This document shows, piece by piece, positions 36,677 through 46,599 of a stretch of 64,000 nt of DNA. The notes under the pieces were generated by a model. It was given only the letters and a program-made list of their open reading frames with translations, ran no database searches and had not been told where the DNA came from. Source of the stretch: Dreissena polymorpha. Its lineage: Eukaryota; Mollusca; Bivalvia; Myida; Dreissenidae. The stretch's first letter is position 1; every line of letters starts with the position of its first letter. Location: assembly GCF_020536995.1 (NCBI RefSeq), contig NC_068357.1, forward strand, positions 69,574,730 to 69,638,729, read 5' to 3'. Position numbers and translations under genes: made by a program.

Positions 36677-37860
36677 CAGGGCTTAACACTAACTTTTTTT
36701 CAACTAGCCCGTTCGGGCTAGTAAATGCAGAAACTACTAGCCCTGACCAATCTTTCATGTGCCCTGACCCAAGTATTATTAAAACCTTTATATTTATCAT
36801 TCAACTTGTATTTTCTTGTGCTTGGAGATGCGCAATTATGATGAAATCATTCTTATTAGCTTGCCTTACTAATGCTATTGAATTCAATACTCATCTATTT
36901 AAGACATCTATTTGTAATCTTCACGCCATTTCTGGAGAAATTTTCTTGTTTTTTTATTTCCTCATACTTTCTCTTACTTTCCTCCTTCCCTTTTCTTTTC
37001 GTATCCGAGGAACCCCCATCCCCACCCGTAAAGCCAAACTTAAACAACGACACGAACGTTAAAACCTTTTTTACATAGATTGCCGGGTTACCGTCTTACA
37101 AGAAATGGTAAGTGAATCTTAGCAAAATAACGTGTTACGGTAGTTGTAACAATTGTACAGGGTTAACTCTCTACTAAAAGCCGGGATCGATCATTAATAT
37201 TAGTTTTGCTAATTGAATTGCGTAAAAAATATTGTCAAAACACTTCTAATCTAAATAAAGTCTCTATCTTCCTCTAAATGGATTTATTAATCGTCTAAAG
37301 GATGGAATAACTTTTCCATAATGACAACTAATTGAAATTATTTAAAATTGATAAATAACTATTAATTTTATAGTTACTTTGTGTTAATGTCGAGTTTTAT
37401 ACCTTCATCATTACGGACGATCCTGGGCGATCCCGGCTTTTAGTTTCAAACGTATTTTCATTGAGAAAACACGTCACTTCGAGGAAACCAATCAAAAACC
37501 GTGTCTAGCGGCATTCCGTTTAAAAATAGGTACTGACGTGTTTTACCAGGAAAACCGCCGGGGATTTTCTGAATTGTCGGCCTCTTTTTGATTGCAATCA
37601 GGGGGTTCCGAATCTATTTCGAGATACGATCCGTTTGTTGTCTCCGAACTCACTCTGGGATTTAATTGTCATCTGATCGTACTGTATAAAGATTTTTGCA
37701 TCTTTGAAAAGCTTATTTAAAACGCAGTTTATTGATATAGAACATATAATCCCGCCCAAAATACACACCACCGGTCGGGCATGTTCCTGGGACATTGGCT
37801 AGCCCGGACTAAGGTACGGGCAGTGAATGTCGTTCAGACGTGCCTTAGTGTTAAGCCCTG
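36677..37860. mobile_element. hAT-like non-autonomous element
   Basis: Perfect 16-bp inverted ends, CAGGGCTTAACACTAA, at 36677-36692 and (inverse) up to 37860. The CAGGG start fits hAT-type ends. A subterminal palindrome CTAGCCCGTTCGGGCTAG is at 36704-36721, with a related AGCCCG motif near the other end. No exact 8-bp target duplication is seen. The 140-codon open frame at 36640-37062 crosses the element's left end and is not a gene. Confidence 0.6.
37173..37444. mobile_element. Small inverted-repeat element, innermost of the nest
   Basis: Perfect 17-bp inverted ends ACTAAAAGCCGGGATCG at 37173-37189 and 37428-37444, total 272 bp, AT-rich centre. It sits inside the hAT-like element. No coding capacity. 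Confidence 0.5.
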
Positions 37861-38807
37861 CACATTTATGTCAATTTTCTGTAGAATGGCCTCTATATTA
37901 TCGGAACACATACTCAAAAAGCATGTTGATGCAGTGTTTTTTGAAGAGAAGTGTGTTTAAGATAATAGGTTGCGCGTTTTACGACATCGGATTTTGGGCG
38001 CGAATACAACTCGGGTACAGTCTAATATGGACCGAGTACAATTACGTTTATTTACCAAACCTGGGGTACATGTAAGTATACTTAGAGTACCCAGGGTACA
38101 TATAAGTATACTTAAGAGTACCCGGGGTACATGTAAGTAGTACCAGAGCCGACAATGTCCAATCGAGCTCCATTATCCCTCATGAACCGACTCAAAAAAC
38201 CGAGTCGGCAATATTTGACTTAATTTTTGGTTTGGTTGCTCTCGAGAGATCGAAAATTTCAGAATCTTCCTAAAAGCCTCACGGGTTTGATCCCCAGAAG
38301 CGAAAATCAGTGCCTGATTTAGATTTTCTTAGATAGTTCAATAAAAACTAATTTCATAAGCCTGGTAACAGTTTAACGGTAATGCTACCAATGTGTCACA
38401 CCAGGGCCTTGAATTTGAAATCTAGGACATGCATGGTCATTTCTTCATGAAATCAGGACACAAAATTGTATTTTAAGTCCTTAATTGGCCTGGCTATAGA
38501 TCTCAGATTATTATAAGCTCAATCAGTATATTTATATCATAATTTATGCTTTGTGTATTGTAAACATATACACAATCATGCAGTTACATGATAGCAATAA
38601 ATAATATCAAAGCTACCCATACTATAAAGGTCATTGACAAAGCCTATGGTCAAAATGTGAACACATTGAGTGTAATCGCCCTCTCATGCCAGCAAAAACA
38701 ACACGTTGACAGGTTGTCATTTTTGACAGTTCTACTTTCACTTTCATTTTGTGATATCAAACTATTAACAATAATGTGGCTGAGAAAAATATCGCCATTG
38801 CTTTTTA

Positions 38808-39335
38808 TGCCCCCGGTAGGGTGACCTATATCAGTTGAACTGTCAGTCAGTCAGTCAGTGTGTCAGTCTGTCCGTCCGTCCGAAAACTTTAATGGCCATA
38901 ACTTTTTTAATATTGAACATAGCAACTTGATATTTGACATACATGTGCATCTCATGGAGCTGCACATTTTCAGTTGTGAAAGGTGATGGTGAAGGTCATC
39001 CTTCAAGGTCAAATGTCAAATATAAAGCGTCTGTCTGTCTGTCCAAAAACTTTAACATTAGCCATAACTGTTTCAATATTGGTGTGCATGCGTATCTCAT
39101 AGAGCTGCACATATTGATTGGTGAAAGGTCAAGGTCATTCTTCAAGGTCAAGGTCAAAGGTCAAATTTTGCAATATTGAAGATAGCAACTCCATATTCGG
39201 CATGCATGTGTATGTCATGGAGCTGCACATTTTGAGTGGTGAAAGGTCAAGGTCATCCTTCAAGGTCAAACGTAAAATATATGGCTTCAAAGCTGCGCAG
39301 CAGTGGGCATTGTGTTTCACAAACACAGCTATTGT
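38808..39335. repeat. Dispersed repeat with internal GGTCAAGGTCA tandem units
   Basis: Opens with CCCCCGGTAGGGTGACC, then GTCAGTCAGTCAG and GTCCGTCCGTCCG runs. Three diverged units of 120-150 bp follow, each with CATGGAGCTGCACATTTTGA-like and AAAGGTCAAGGTCATCCTTC-like cores. It closes with GCTGCGCAGCAGTGGGCATT. It is a common bivalve dispersed repeat, non-coding. Confidence 0.7.
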
Positions 39336-39559
39336 TTAATATATTTTCTGCACATTTCTTCAAAAAACTTACATCAATACACGATTTTCTTCGTTAATTC
39401 AATCATTCCTGATAGACTGGTGTACATATTTCGCTTACATTTTGACGCGCGTAGGTAGGACCGCATAACCGCTTCCGAAATGTGTATTCATACTATTGCC
39501 TTCGAGGAACTTATCTGATGTTTGACGGAAAGGGCCGAAAATGTGCGAGTGTGGGTCAA

Positions 39560-39776
39560 GTTCCCCACAGGTACTACTTTCCCGTTCCCCCAATTTTTTT
39601 CCGTACCTAAAATTTTTCGTACCCAATTTTTTTTTCCATCCCCAATTTTTTGTTCGTACCCAAAAAAATTCGGTCCCAATTTTTTTGTTCCCAAATATTT
39701 TTTCGTACCCAAACTTGTTTTCATACCCAAATTTTTTTCGCAAAATTTTTGTACCAAATTTTTTTTCGTACCAACA
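39560..39776. repeat. Imperfect tandem repeat, TTTTTTCGTACCCAAA-type unit
   Basis: About twelve units of 13-20 bp, each a T-run followed by CGTACCC or close variants. It produces overlapping open frames on both strands that are only repeat translations. Confidence 0.85.
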
Positions 39777-40154
39777 TACACAATTGTGGTGATTGTGGTG
39801 ATGTAGATAAACTTAACTTGATGCTTTTATATCCATCCTCTCAAAAGCATCGTCACACCAGTACTGTCAGTACTTTGATTTTGTTATCGGAAGACCGGCT
39901 CGGAAACGATCGGCATGTACAGCAATGTAAATAAACTGATTGTTTGTAAACACAATTGACTTGGATGACACTGTATTTTGAGCTCGAAATAAGTTGTATT
40001 GCTAATTTTTATATTTTTATATAACAGTTTTTGATAACCTTTGTAAATAAAATATGCAAAAAATATTTAAAAATCGGTAATAATTACCGATCGTCACCAT
40101 TTACGGGCCTTTGAATAGCTTTTCACAAGTATAGTTTATATGAGTGTTAGCACC

Positions 40155-40635
40155 TCCGGAAACCCGATACGCTGTGAAAAGTTTGATGCGCTACGAAAAG
40201 TTGCCGATAGATTTCGCTGAATTTCGGTAGGGTAAGTAAATCGAGTTCTATAATTGTTTTTTAAAGGCATTTTTGAAATAAAATATGTTTTGGTATATGC
40301 AAAGGAGGTATTACCATGTATGTTACTAAATACGGGTTACTATTATTCAGGATTAATTAAAATATGGCTATTTAACGTCGACGATGCAGGGATATATACT
40401 ATATTTAGCACTTAATTTACAAATTTCTTTAAAGGTATGCCAGTGAAAAAGGTTTTGCACCGACAATTATATCAACCAATGTCCACGAGTAGCATGTCCG
40501 CCAGGGTTTCTTTAAAAAAATCGTATTGGTGGAAAAAATTGACTTTACATTCAACATGTTGAAGAAAAAATTATATGACCTGGTGCAGTTCAAAAGATGT
40601 CAAGATATGACAGGAGTGCAGTTCGTTTTTAAGTG
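40155..40635. other. Unit-4-specific insertion of unknown type
   Basis: About 480 bp, absent from the matching place in units 1-3 (the flanks TATGAGTGTTAGCA and AGTGCAT are contiguous there). No inverted ends, no poly-A and no open frame of note. Confidence 0.45.
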
Positions 40636-40712
40636 CATCATTTGTGCTATTCTTTTCGTATATAAATCGTATTAGTGGGTTTGGTGAATTGATAATTTTG
40701 CGCTAGAATTTA

Positions 40713-40915
40713 ACCTTTTCCCACCCAAAAGCAACGTGAAAATAGCTATGTGCAAACAAAACCAGAACAGCCTGCTAGTAACTTTGCTGCTCATCAATAT
40801 CTAAGGATTGGAAATGAAGCCTTTAAAACTTGAATCTAGTAAGAAAGGGTTTTAATTAATGAAACTTTCTAAGGCACTACAAATGCGTCAAAATACGTTA
40901 ATAAGTGGCAAAGGG
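40713..40915. mobile_element. TTAA-flanked MITE (piggyBac type)
   Basis: 203 bp between TTAA repeats (40709-40712 and 40916-40919). The empty site with one TTAA is seen in unit 2 near 12857. Inverted ends are CCTTTTCCCAC and CCCTTTGCCAC. The CCY start and TTAA duplication are the hallmark of piggyBac-group MITEs. Confidence 0.75.
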
Positions 40916-42179
40916 TTAAAAGTCCTCTATTTACAGTTTACAGATAATGAAAAACGTATTAGTTCGCCTAGGACGGCTACATTTGATGTCTCTTGGCGGA
41001 CAACTAATATATTTTAGATGTATTTTTGTCAACCTTATTGCTTTTTTAGACATCCACACACTCCGCAAACTTTAAAATATCAGTGTTTAGAGGAAATATT
41101 AAGAATTTATATTCAACTGGTGCATTATTTAATTTATTTTATGTTTAAAGTAGTGAGAATGTTTGAGCAACACAGTTCTTAATATCGCTATTCAATTCAA
41201 TGCTAAATCTAATCTGCGATGCTGCATCGAAATTGGGGTGCAATAATTATGAATGTTGGATCATGATTATTATTTATAACTGGAACGTCAGGCTTATTTA
41301 CACATCGGTAATTATAATGTCTGACATGCCAAGGTCTTCAATAGAATAACGTACTAACTATGTCATATGATATGTAAAAGCGTGGCGTTTACTTTATTAG
41401 TATTCGACACTGGGGATACCAATTCCATCATCTCCGATTTCGTTTCCCATAATCACTGCTGATTTGGACGACTGCTGATTTGTACGACGAAAACTTCAAC
41501 ATCGAGTCCGACTGGCCCAACATTATTCTCACTTACATGGAAATTAACTAAAGAGTGATAACTGTACATTGAACGGTCTTTGATTTAACCAATTATGCGA
41601 AGTAATGTGTTCTTCACAAACTTAAAACACTATTAACGCTATATAATATACATTATAAGTGAAACATATACCCTTTTAGAATATGTAATTATTTTATAAA
41701 TGCAATGATAATATTGTATTTTTTCGCGTTTATAACATTTTTCAAATATGTTATACAATATTATAAATACAAAATATGTATAAGTCAGTTTGTATTATAC
41801 CTTTAATATTTTGTTCACATAAATATACATTGCATCTACAAAGAAAACAAACAGCAAAATGATTTACGGTTCAGTGCATGTTAAAAAGGTATATTTAAAC
41901 ATATATTTATAACAAAAATATCACAGTAAAAAATCTCTCTATTATAGTTTACTTTCTAAAATCAAATCATTTTAGTTTCTCACAAAATTACACGGATATA
42001 ATTAATAAATATTTGAATTGAGGCTCCGTTTTGAGTTGACCCGGAGTGTGCCCGGCACTCTAACTAATTTACTTACAAGACTTACAAAAATATGAAGCAT
42101 TTTCAATTATAGGTTAGCGAGCAATGAACAGGGTAGCCAGGCTGTTCCCACTTTTGTATACGAAATCCTGGCCTTTAAC

Positions 42180-42458
42180 TTGTATTTGTTTAAATACTAT
42201 TCAGGTAGCAAACAAACCGATATCAAGATAAAATGCTTTTATAACGCACTTGTATACCAAACAAAATGTGCCGGTGAATCGTGTAATTTACATATTTTAG
42301 AGAAACAGTTAAGTTACTATAATGTGTCTTCGAAACCAGCTAAAGCAACAACAGAAAAGTGTAATGTATGCTTTAGAAAGTTAATGAATTGTTTAAAGAA
42401 CGAACATCAAAACTCAATTCAATGGCATAGATATACAATTAAGTTAAGAATACGTTAA
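42180..42458 (+). other. Small Cys-rich open frame of uncertain status
   Basis: 92 codons ending at 42458, with no ATG start; the frame is open further upstream. It encodes KYYSGSKQTDIKIKCFYNAL, then CAGESCNL and EKCNVCFRKLMNCLK, ending IKLRIR. Unit 1 (from about 3579) and unit 2 (from about 14400) carry the same DNA, but their frames are broken by small indels. It could be the terminal exon of a lost gene or a chance frame. I recognise no family. Confidence 0.2.
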
Positions 42459-42610
42459 ACCACACAGAACTGTTATCAGTGAAAGGTATTCATGGAGATG
42501 TACTACATTTTAGCCGCAAGAAATTGTAGATGTGGTAATTGATGTGTACCTAGTGAGTGTCACCGATTGTATTGCTATTCCCTTTCGTGTCATAATGTTT
42601 GATATGAGCA

Positions 42611-42869
42611 ACGCTCTGTGAAAAAGATGGTTTAAAACATGTGCGTCAAGTGTCGTCCCAGATAAGCCTGTGCAGTCTGCACAGGCTTATCAGGGACGAC
42701 ACTTTCCGCCTAAACTAGTTTTTTTTCTAAAAAGAGACTTTCTTCAAACGAAAAATATCATAACAGCGGAAATTGTCGTCCCTGATAAGCCTGTGCGGAC
42801 TGCACAAGCTTATATATATATCTGACGACACTTAAGGTACATGCATTAAACCTCCTTTCACAACGCACG
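42611..42869. mobile_element. Palindromic MITE-like element, copy 7
   Basis: Same insertion as 3943, 14828 and 20998. A short TA run (42812-42820) has grown in the second arm. It ends 24 bp from the stop codon of the unit 4 receptor gene. Confidence 0.85.
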
Positions 42870-42893
42870 ACCCATATGTTTTGCATAACTCTT

Positions 42894-44282
42894 TCATAGA
42901 CTTACATTGTGATAAATGATTATCAAAAAGCACAACGTGTCTGTTATTAAAAGAAGAATGAAAAACAGGAAAAATACTTTATCCAAGGCAACGCTCACAT
43001 CTGCCCATGTGATTTCCAAGACTGAGCTATCACTGTCGTCCTTTTCTTGCTTGTGAAGGCGTTTGTCCTCGGGACGATCTGAAGGCAGAGTCCCGTAACT
43101 ATGTGTAGGTCGGTACAGTATTACACCACGATTAGTGTGGTTTGAATACGGGATTGAATGCATGCCGTGGGAAGATCTATGGGAAGCGTTTTCAGGCCGA
43201 GCAAACTTGATTTCGTCACTGCGATTAGTCCTATCCGCACTCTCTGACCTTGTCCGCCGTACACAGTAGCACCCTAAACACATAGCGATGGCCCTCCACG
43301 CGCCTCCTGGCTGTTGCTTTTCACTTCTGTGGTACATGTGGAGGCTGCATATGACGGAAAGTGTGATGGCGGCGCTGATGGCGAGCACCGACACCAGATA
43401 GTAGCTGAACAGCGACATCGGATTCGAGTTTTTCGGAAGGTTGTCTCCAACAAGCGTCAGGAAAACCGCAATAGACAGCAGCACCGTAAGGCAAAAGGAG
43501 ATGCGCTCCCCGCACTCTGTAGGGATCAGAAAGACCAGGATATTCAGCGCGGACATAATTATCAATGGAAGTATCACATTCACTATCGCAAATCGGGGCT
43601 TTCTCTCTAACACGACATTGAACCTAACCATGAAGCTGTAAAGCTCTGATGTAACGCTTGTGTCCATGAGATCCCAGGCGCCATTAGGCGAGTAGTAGGT
43701 CAATTCAACTTTGTGATATATTGGATATAGAATCATCTTATCGACACCGTAGTTTGCCGGCATGAAGTCAAGGCTGCATGTTTGCGTATCCCAGGGATAG
43801 AAAGTGACGTCGACGTCGCACGATGATGTAAACACGTTGGCTATAATATACAAGCACCACCCTGACGCATTGACTCTCACTGTATGCCAGTCCTCAGACA
43901 AACGTTCATTTTTATTAACAACATTCGTAAGCATCAATTGCGGAGCCCAAATCTTGCTGACGTCAATATAGAGATTATCAATACCGCCGTAGTCCTTCGG
44001 GTCCCAAACCAGTCGCTCATCATTCCATGCGAGATACAATAGCGCAGTAAATGATATTTTCTCTTCGACTTCGTTAAAATCTTGAATAGAGACGATATCC
44101 AACCCAGGTACTACTATGACCTGTTTCGACTGATTCAACACAGGCCTGAACATTTTGCTGTAACCCACCATTAAGTTACTGAATAAACGTTCAACGTCCG
44201 TGATCGACTGAGCGTGCACCCCGTTGAATGACGTCATAAACACGGTCAGAGAAGCCGCCAGAGCAAACCAGATTTGCGACAT
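42894..44282 (-). CDS. Nicotinic-type Cys-loop receptor subunit, unit 4 (intact)
   Basis: 462 codons, single exon, colinear with the unit 3 protein. The ATG at 44280-44282 is 7 nt after a polypyrimidine-AG acceptor; 47 open codons above it belong to the presumed 5'UTR intron. Signal peptide MSQIWFALAASLTVFMTSF. Cys-loop with FYPWD and C-x13-C, TM1 starting RKPRFAIVN, TM2 GERISFCLTVLLSIAVFLTL, TM3, a Ser-rich cytoplasmic loop, and TM4 VFFLFFILLLITDTLCFLII. It lacks the paired loop-C Cys and the canonical loop-A Tyr and loop-B Trp. Differences from unit 3 cluster in the extracellular domain (KIWAPQLMLTNVV, SGWCLYIIANV) and the cytoplasmic loop, while TM1-TM2 is almost identical. A pentameric cation channel subunit is likely; agonist unknown. 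Confidence 0.9.
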   Translation of the reverse strand: MSQIWFALAASLTVFMTSFNGVHAQSITDVERLFSNLMVGYSKMFRPVLNQSKQVIVVPGLDIVSIQDFNEVEEKISFTALLYLAWNDERLVWDPKDYGGIDNLYIDVSKIWAPQLMLTNVVNKNERLSEDWHTVRVNASGWCLYIIANVFTSSCDVDVTFYPWDTQTCSLDFMPANYGVDKMILYPIYHKVELTYYSPNGAWDLMDTSVTSELYSFMVRFNVVLERKPRFAIVNVILPLIIMSALNILVFLIPTECGERISFCLTVLLSIAVFLTLVGDNLPKNSNPMSLFSYYLVSVLAISAAITLSVICSLHMYHRSEKQQPGGAWRAIAMCLGCYCVRRTRSESADRTNRSDEIKFARPENASHRSSHGMHSIPYSNHTNRGVILYRPTHSYGTLPSDRPEDKRLHKQEKDDSDSSVLEITWADVSVALDKVFFLFFILLLITDTLCFLIIIYHNVSL

Positions 44283-44289
44283 CGTTGGT

Positions 44290-44772
44290 CTGAAAAAAAA
44301 ACGTTGATAAGTTATGTATACCAGAGACATAGATCTACTTCTCTGTCTATACTTTGCATGTGTATAAAGCTCTATACTAGAAGTGTCTGCCGGCCAATAA
44401 AACGTTAGAGGTTCAAACAACAATTCAAAGCCATGAATACATGAAAATAATGATCACTCAAACAAATGAAAAAAAATCTGCAATTTTAAAATAAGTAACC
44501 TATTATAAGCGCCGTTTATTTTCAAAATCATCTACACACTCGTACAGCGACAGATCACGTTAAATGTTAAACATAGTGACCACATTACAAATAATATACG
44601 GACGCAATATCGATGAAAATAACCATCAAGTAGAATCTGTGCCATCTGACAAAGCGAAGTTTAACATATATGACATGTTCAATCTGATACAGAACAATTA
44701 AGGTAGCTTCCGTTCCTTTGCTCAACATCGAACAAATGATAATAACACAAACAAAATAGTATAACTGGTTAC
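44290..44772 (-). other. Candidate 5'UTR intron of unit 4 receptor
   Basis: Donor CAAAAG|GTAACCAG (exon ends at 44773) and a long T-tract acceptor TTTTTTTTCAG ending at 44290. It corresponds to the candidate introns of units 1 and 3. Confidence 0.45.
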
Positions 44773-45486
44773 CTTTTGGATAAACAAGGTGTATTCCTTT
44801 GATGTTTTCGTGTGTTATTGTAGAGAAAGATCAGTCATTTTTGTCACCGTCTTCCCCACAAGTGACACGGTTGAAATAAGACCCGTGCCATGAATGTTTG
44901 CTTTCAAGCTTATTTAGGCAATTATACCTATTGAAGCCATTGTTGGGTATATACCCCGCTGGTATTTTGCAATAGGCTCCTTGGAGCTGCTTACGAAATA
45001 CATGGTAATTACCTAAGGTGAAGATTATATTTACATATAAAGTACGGTAGGGATGTAGACGAAAAGCAAAATTGGTATTGTAATAGTTGGTCATTGAAGT
45101 ATTGGAATATTCGATCGTCTGGTATTCAATATAATTATTAAAACAAGATCTGAAATTGTAACGCTGTTTTGTAATAAAGCTCCTAGCTCACTGATATATA
45201 GTATAATATATTTAAAGCATTAAACATATTCAAAGACATATTTACTTTAATCGTAGTCCAGTTTTGGTTCCAACTACAAAGGTTTAATATGTGTTACTTC
45301 AAGCGTTATGATTTAAAGGCTTTTAACGTAATTTAATTTTATCAATCATTTAAGATGTGTTATATTTTTCATGTGTCTAGGCACTATTTGTAATCTTTTT
45401 TTGAAAAAGGTCGCAATTTGGTTGTGGTTACATACTTATTTATGAAGGATAATATTTGACTGTATTGATAATAAGCTTTTACCATA

Positions 45487-45716
45487 GTTGAATTTAGGCG
45501 AAACGGAATGGAAACATGCACATCTATCATATGACGTGCTATACATCGACCGCGTCAAATATACTCATGACCGTCCACCCCTCGGTCAAGAACCGGATTT
45601 GCCACCACGTTGCCAACGCGACAACGGAGGGCAGCGTCTGAATAGCAGCGGAAACCTACACGATCATGAACTACCGACTTTAGACGGCCGGAAGCAGCTA
45701 ACAGTTATATCCTTAA
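45487..45716 (+). pseudogene. Plus-strand relict exon (unit 4 copy)
   Basis: Reads LGETEWKHAHLSYDVLYIDR, then VKYTHDRPPLGQEPDLPP, colinear with 6788-7008 of unit 1, then changes frame. Substitutions between the copies are mixed and both are broken at different places. Unrecognised family. Confidence 0.3.
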
Positions 45717-46175
45717 AAGTAAAGTGTCTTGACACCCATCTCGAGGACAGTGATTTTCTTATTTATTCAAAGAACTTTTGTCCATTTTGAAAATTTTGAG
45801 TGTTTCCCATGCTCACGTCCGAAAATCAACAGAAAAGCGAAGGGACATAGTGGTGGTATAATATAAAACTATAAAACAGTTTATCAGGGTAAAATTGTAG
45901 TTCTTAATATAACTGACAAAGAGTCATTTGGTATGAACTACTTAAATCTGTTTTTGCGGTTTTGAAAACGCTGTGTATGTTTGTTGCGAACAGTAAATAG
46001 CAAACTAACTAGCAAACACTTAGATTTTATTGACATAATCGAACAATGTACAAATTATACCCTACTTGGTGAAGTATTTTAATAGGAGAGTTGATCTCGC
46101 GGATAGGTTGAATGTCGGATCGGGTAGATAATTTAAACCTAAAACGCTATATTAATATGCCTGAAGCCTATTCGC

Positions 46176-46382
46176 TTTGTGTACTTTGAATGTCCCTATT
46201 TACCGAATCGGAAATACTGGGAAGGGTCGTCATCTAATGTTGGTAAAACTTGTGACCCAACCCTTTTGTTTTTTCTATACATTCGATAACATCAATTTGT
46301 ATTATATCTACTCTATGCACTATGCACCATGTGTATATTTGTATGAATGCATGTACGAAAGAAAATGCAATAAAATATTATT
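46176..46382 (+). mobile_element. LINE 3'-end fragment
   Basis: About 205 bp matching the 3'UTR of the LINE at 1376-2905 and 18393-19935, but on the plus strand and severely 5'-truncated. It ends AAAATGCAATAAAATATTA. It is a separate insertion of the same family near the end of unit 4. The 86-codon open frame here (46177-46437) is 3'UTR sequence, not a gene. Confidence 0.75.
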
Positions 46383-46599
46383 TAAGTTAAGCCTATTTAC
46401 CTATTTATATTATACCGCAACGATTATCGGCGTATAGCCAAACGAATACGTTTGGCCATAAACTTCTTACCCTTTGTAAAGAAAATAAGTATAAGAAATT
46501 CCGGGCTACTTTCTGCACGTGCTTACGACGCATTGACACACATTTTTGCCCAGTTACAATTACTTGTTAAAATCGATATCGCAGAATTGCAGGTCATTA

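Larger units (their letters stand above)
36511..38167. mobile_element. Element with about 100-bp inverted ends built of GGGTAC repeats
   Basis: The left end (36511 to about 36610) and right end (38167 back to about 38065) are inverted copies: CATTGTCGGCTC, then GGTACTAC, then units of ACATGTACCCCGGGTACTCT and AAGTATACTTACATGT. The units repeat two to three times in each arm. It lies wholly inside the 5-kb TTAA-type element and itself contains the element at 36677-37860. No coding capacity recognised. Confidence 0.6.
35102..40110. mobile_element. 5-kb element with TTAA-type ends, no transposase
   Basis: Interrupts the non-coding module of unit 4: the left flank ends ACGGTC-TTAA, the right flank resumes TTGA-ATAGC, and the uninterrupted sequence in units 1 and 3 has TTAA at this point. 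Inverted ends are AGGCTCGTAAAAGGTGAC and AGGCCCGTAAATGGTGAC. TTAA targets and short inverted ends fit the piggyBac group, but no transposase is seen. The interior is non-coding, with a nest of smaller elements at 36511-38167, a dispersed repeat at 38808-39335 and a GTACCC tandem at 39560-39775. A fragment of another dispersed repeat lies at 36215-36360. Confidence 0.6.

Noticed and set aside
36640-37062. 140-codon hydrophobic frame
   Set aside because: It crosses the left end of the hAT-like element, is low in complexity and has no homologous frame.
38808-39335. A CRISPR-like or regulatory array of GGTCAAGGTCA motifs
   Set aside because: The units are long, diverged and typical of a dispersed bivalve repeat. 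In an animal genome no CRISPR is expected.
39488-39934. Several overlapping 80-100 codon frames on both strands
   Set aside because: They are translations of the TTTTTTCGTACCC tandem repeat.
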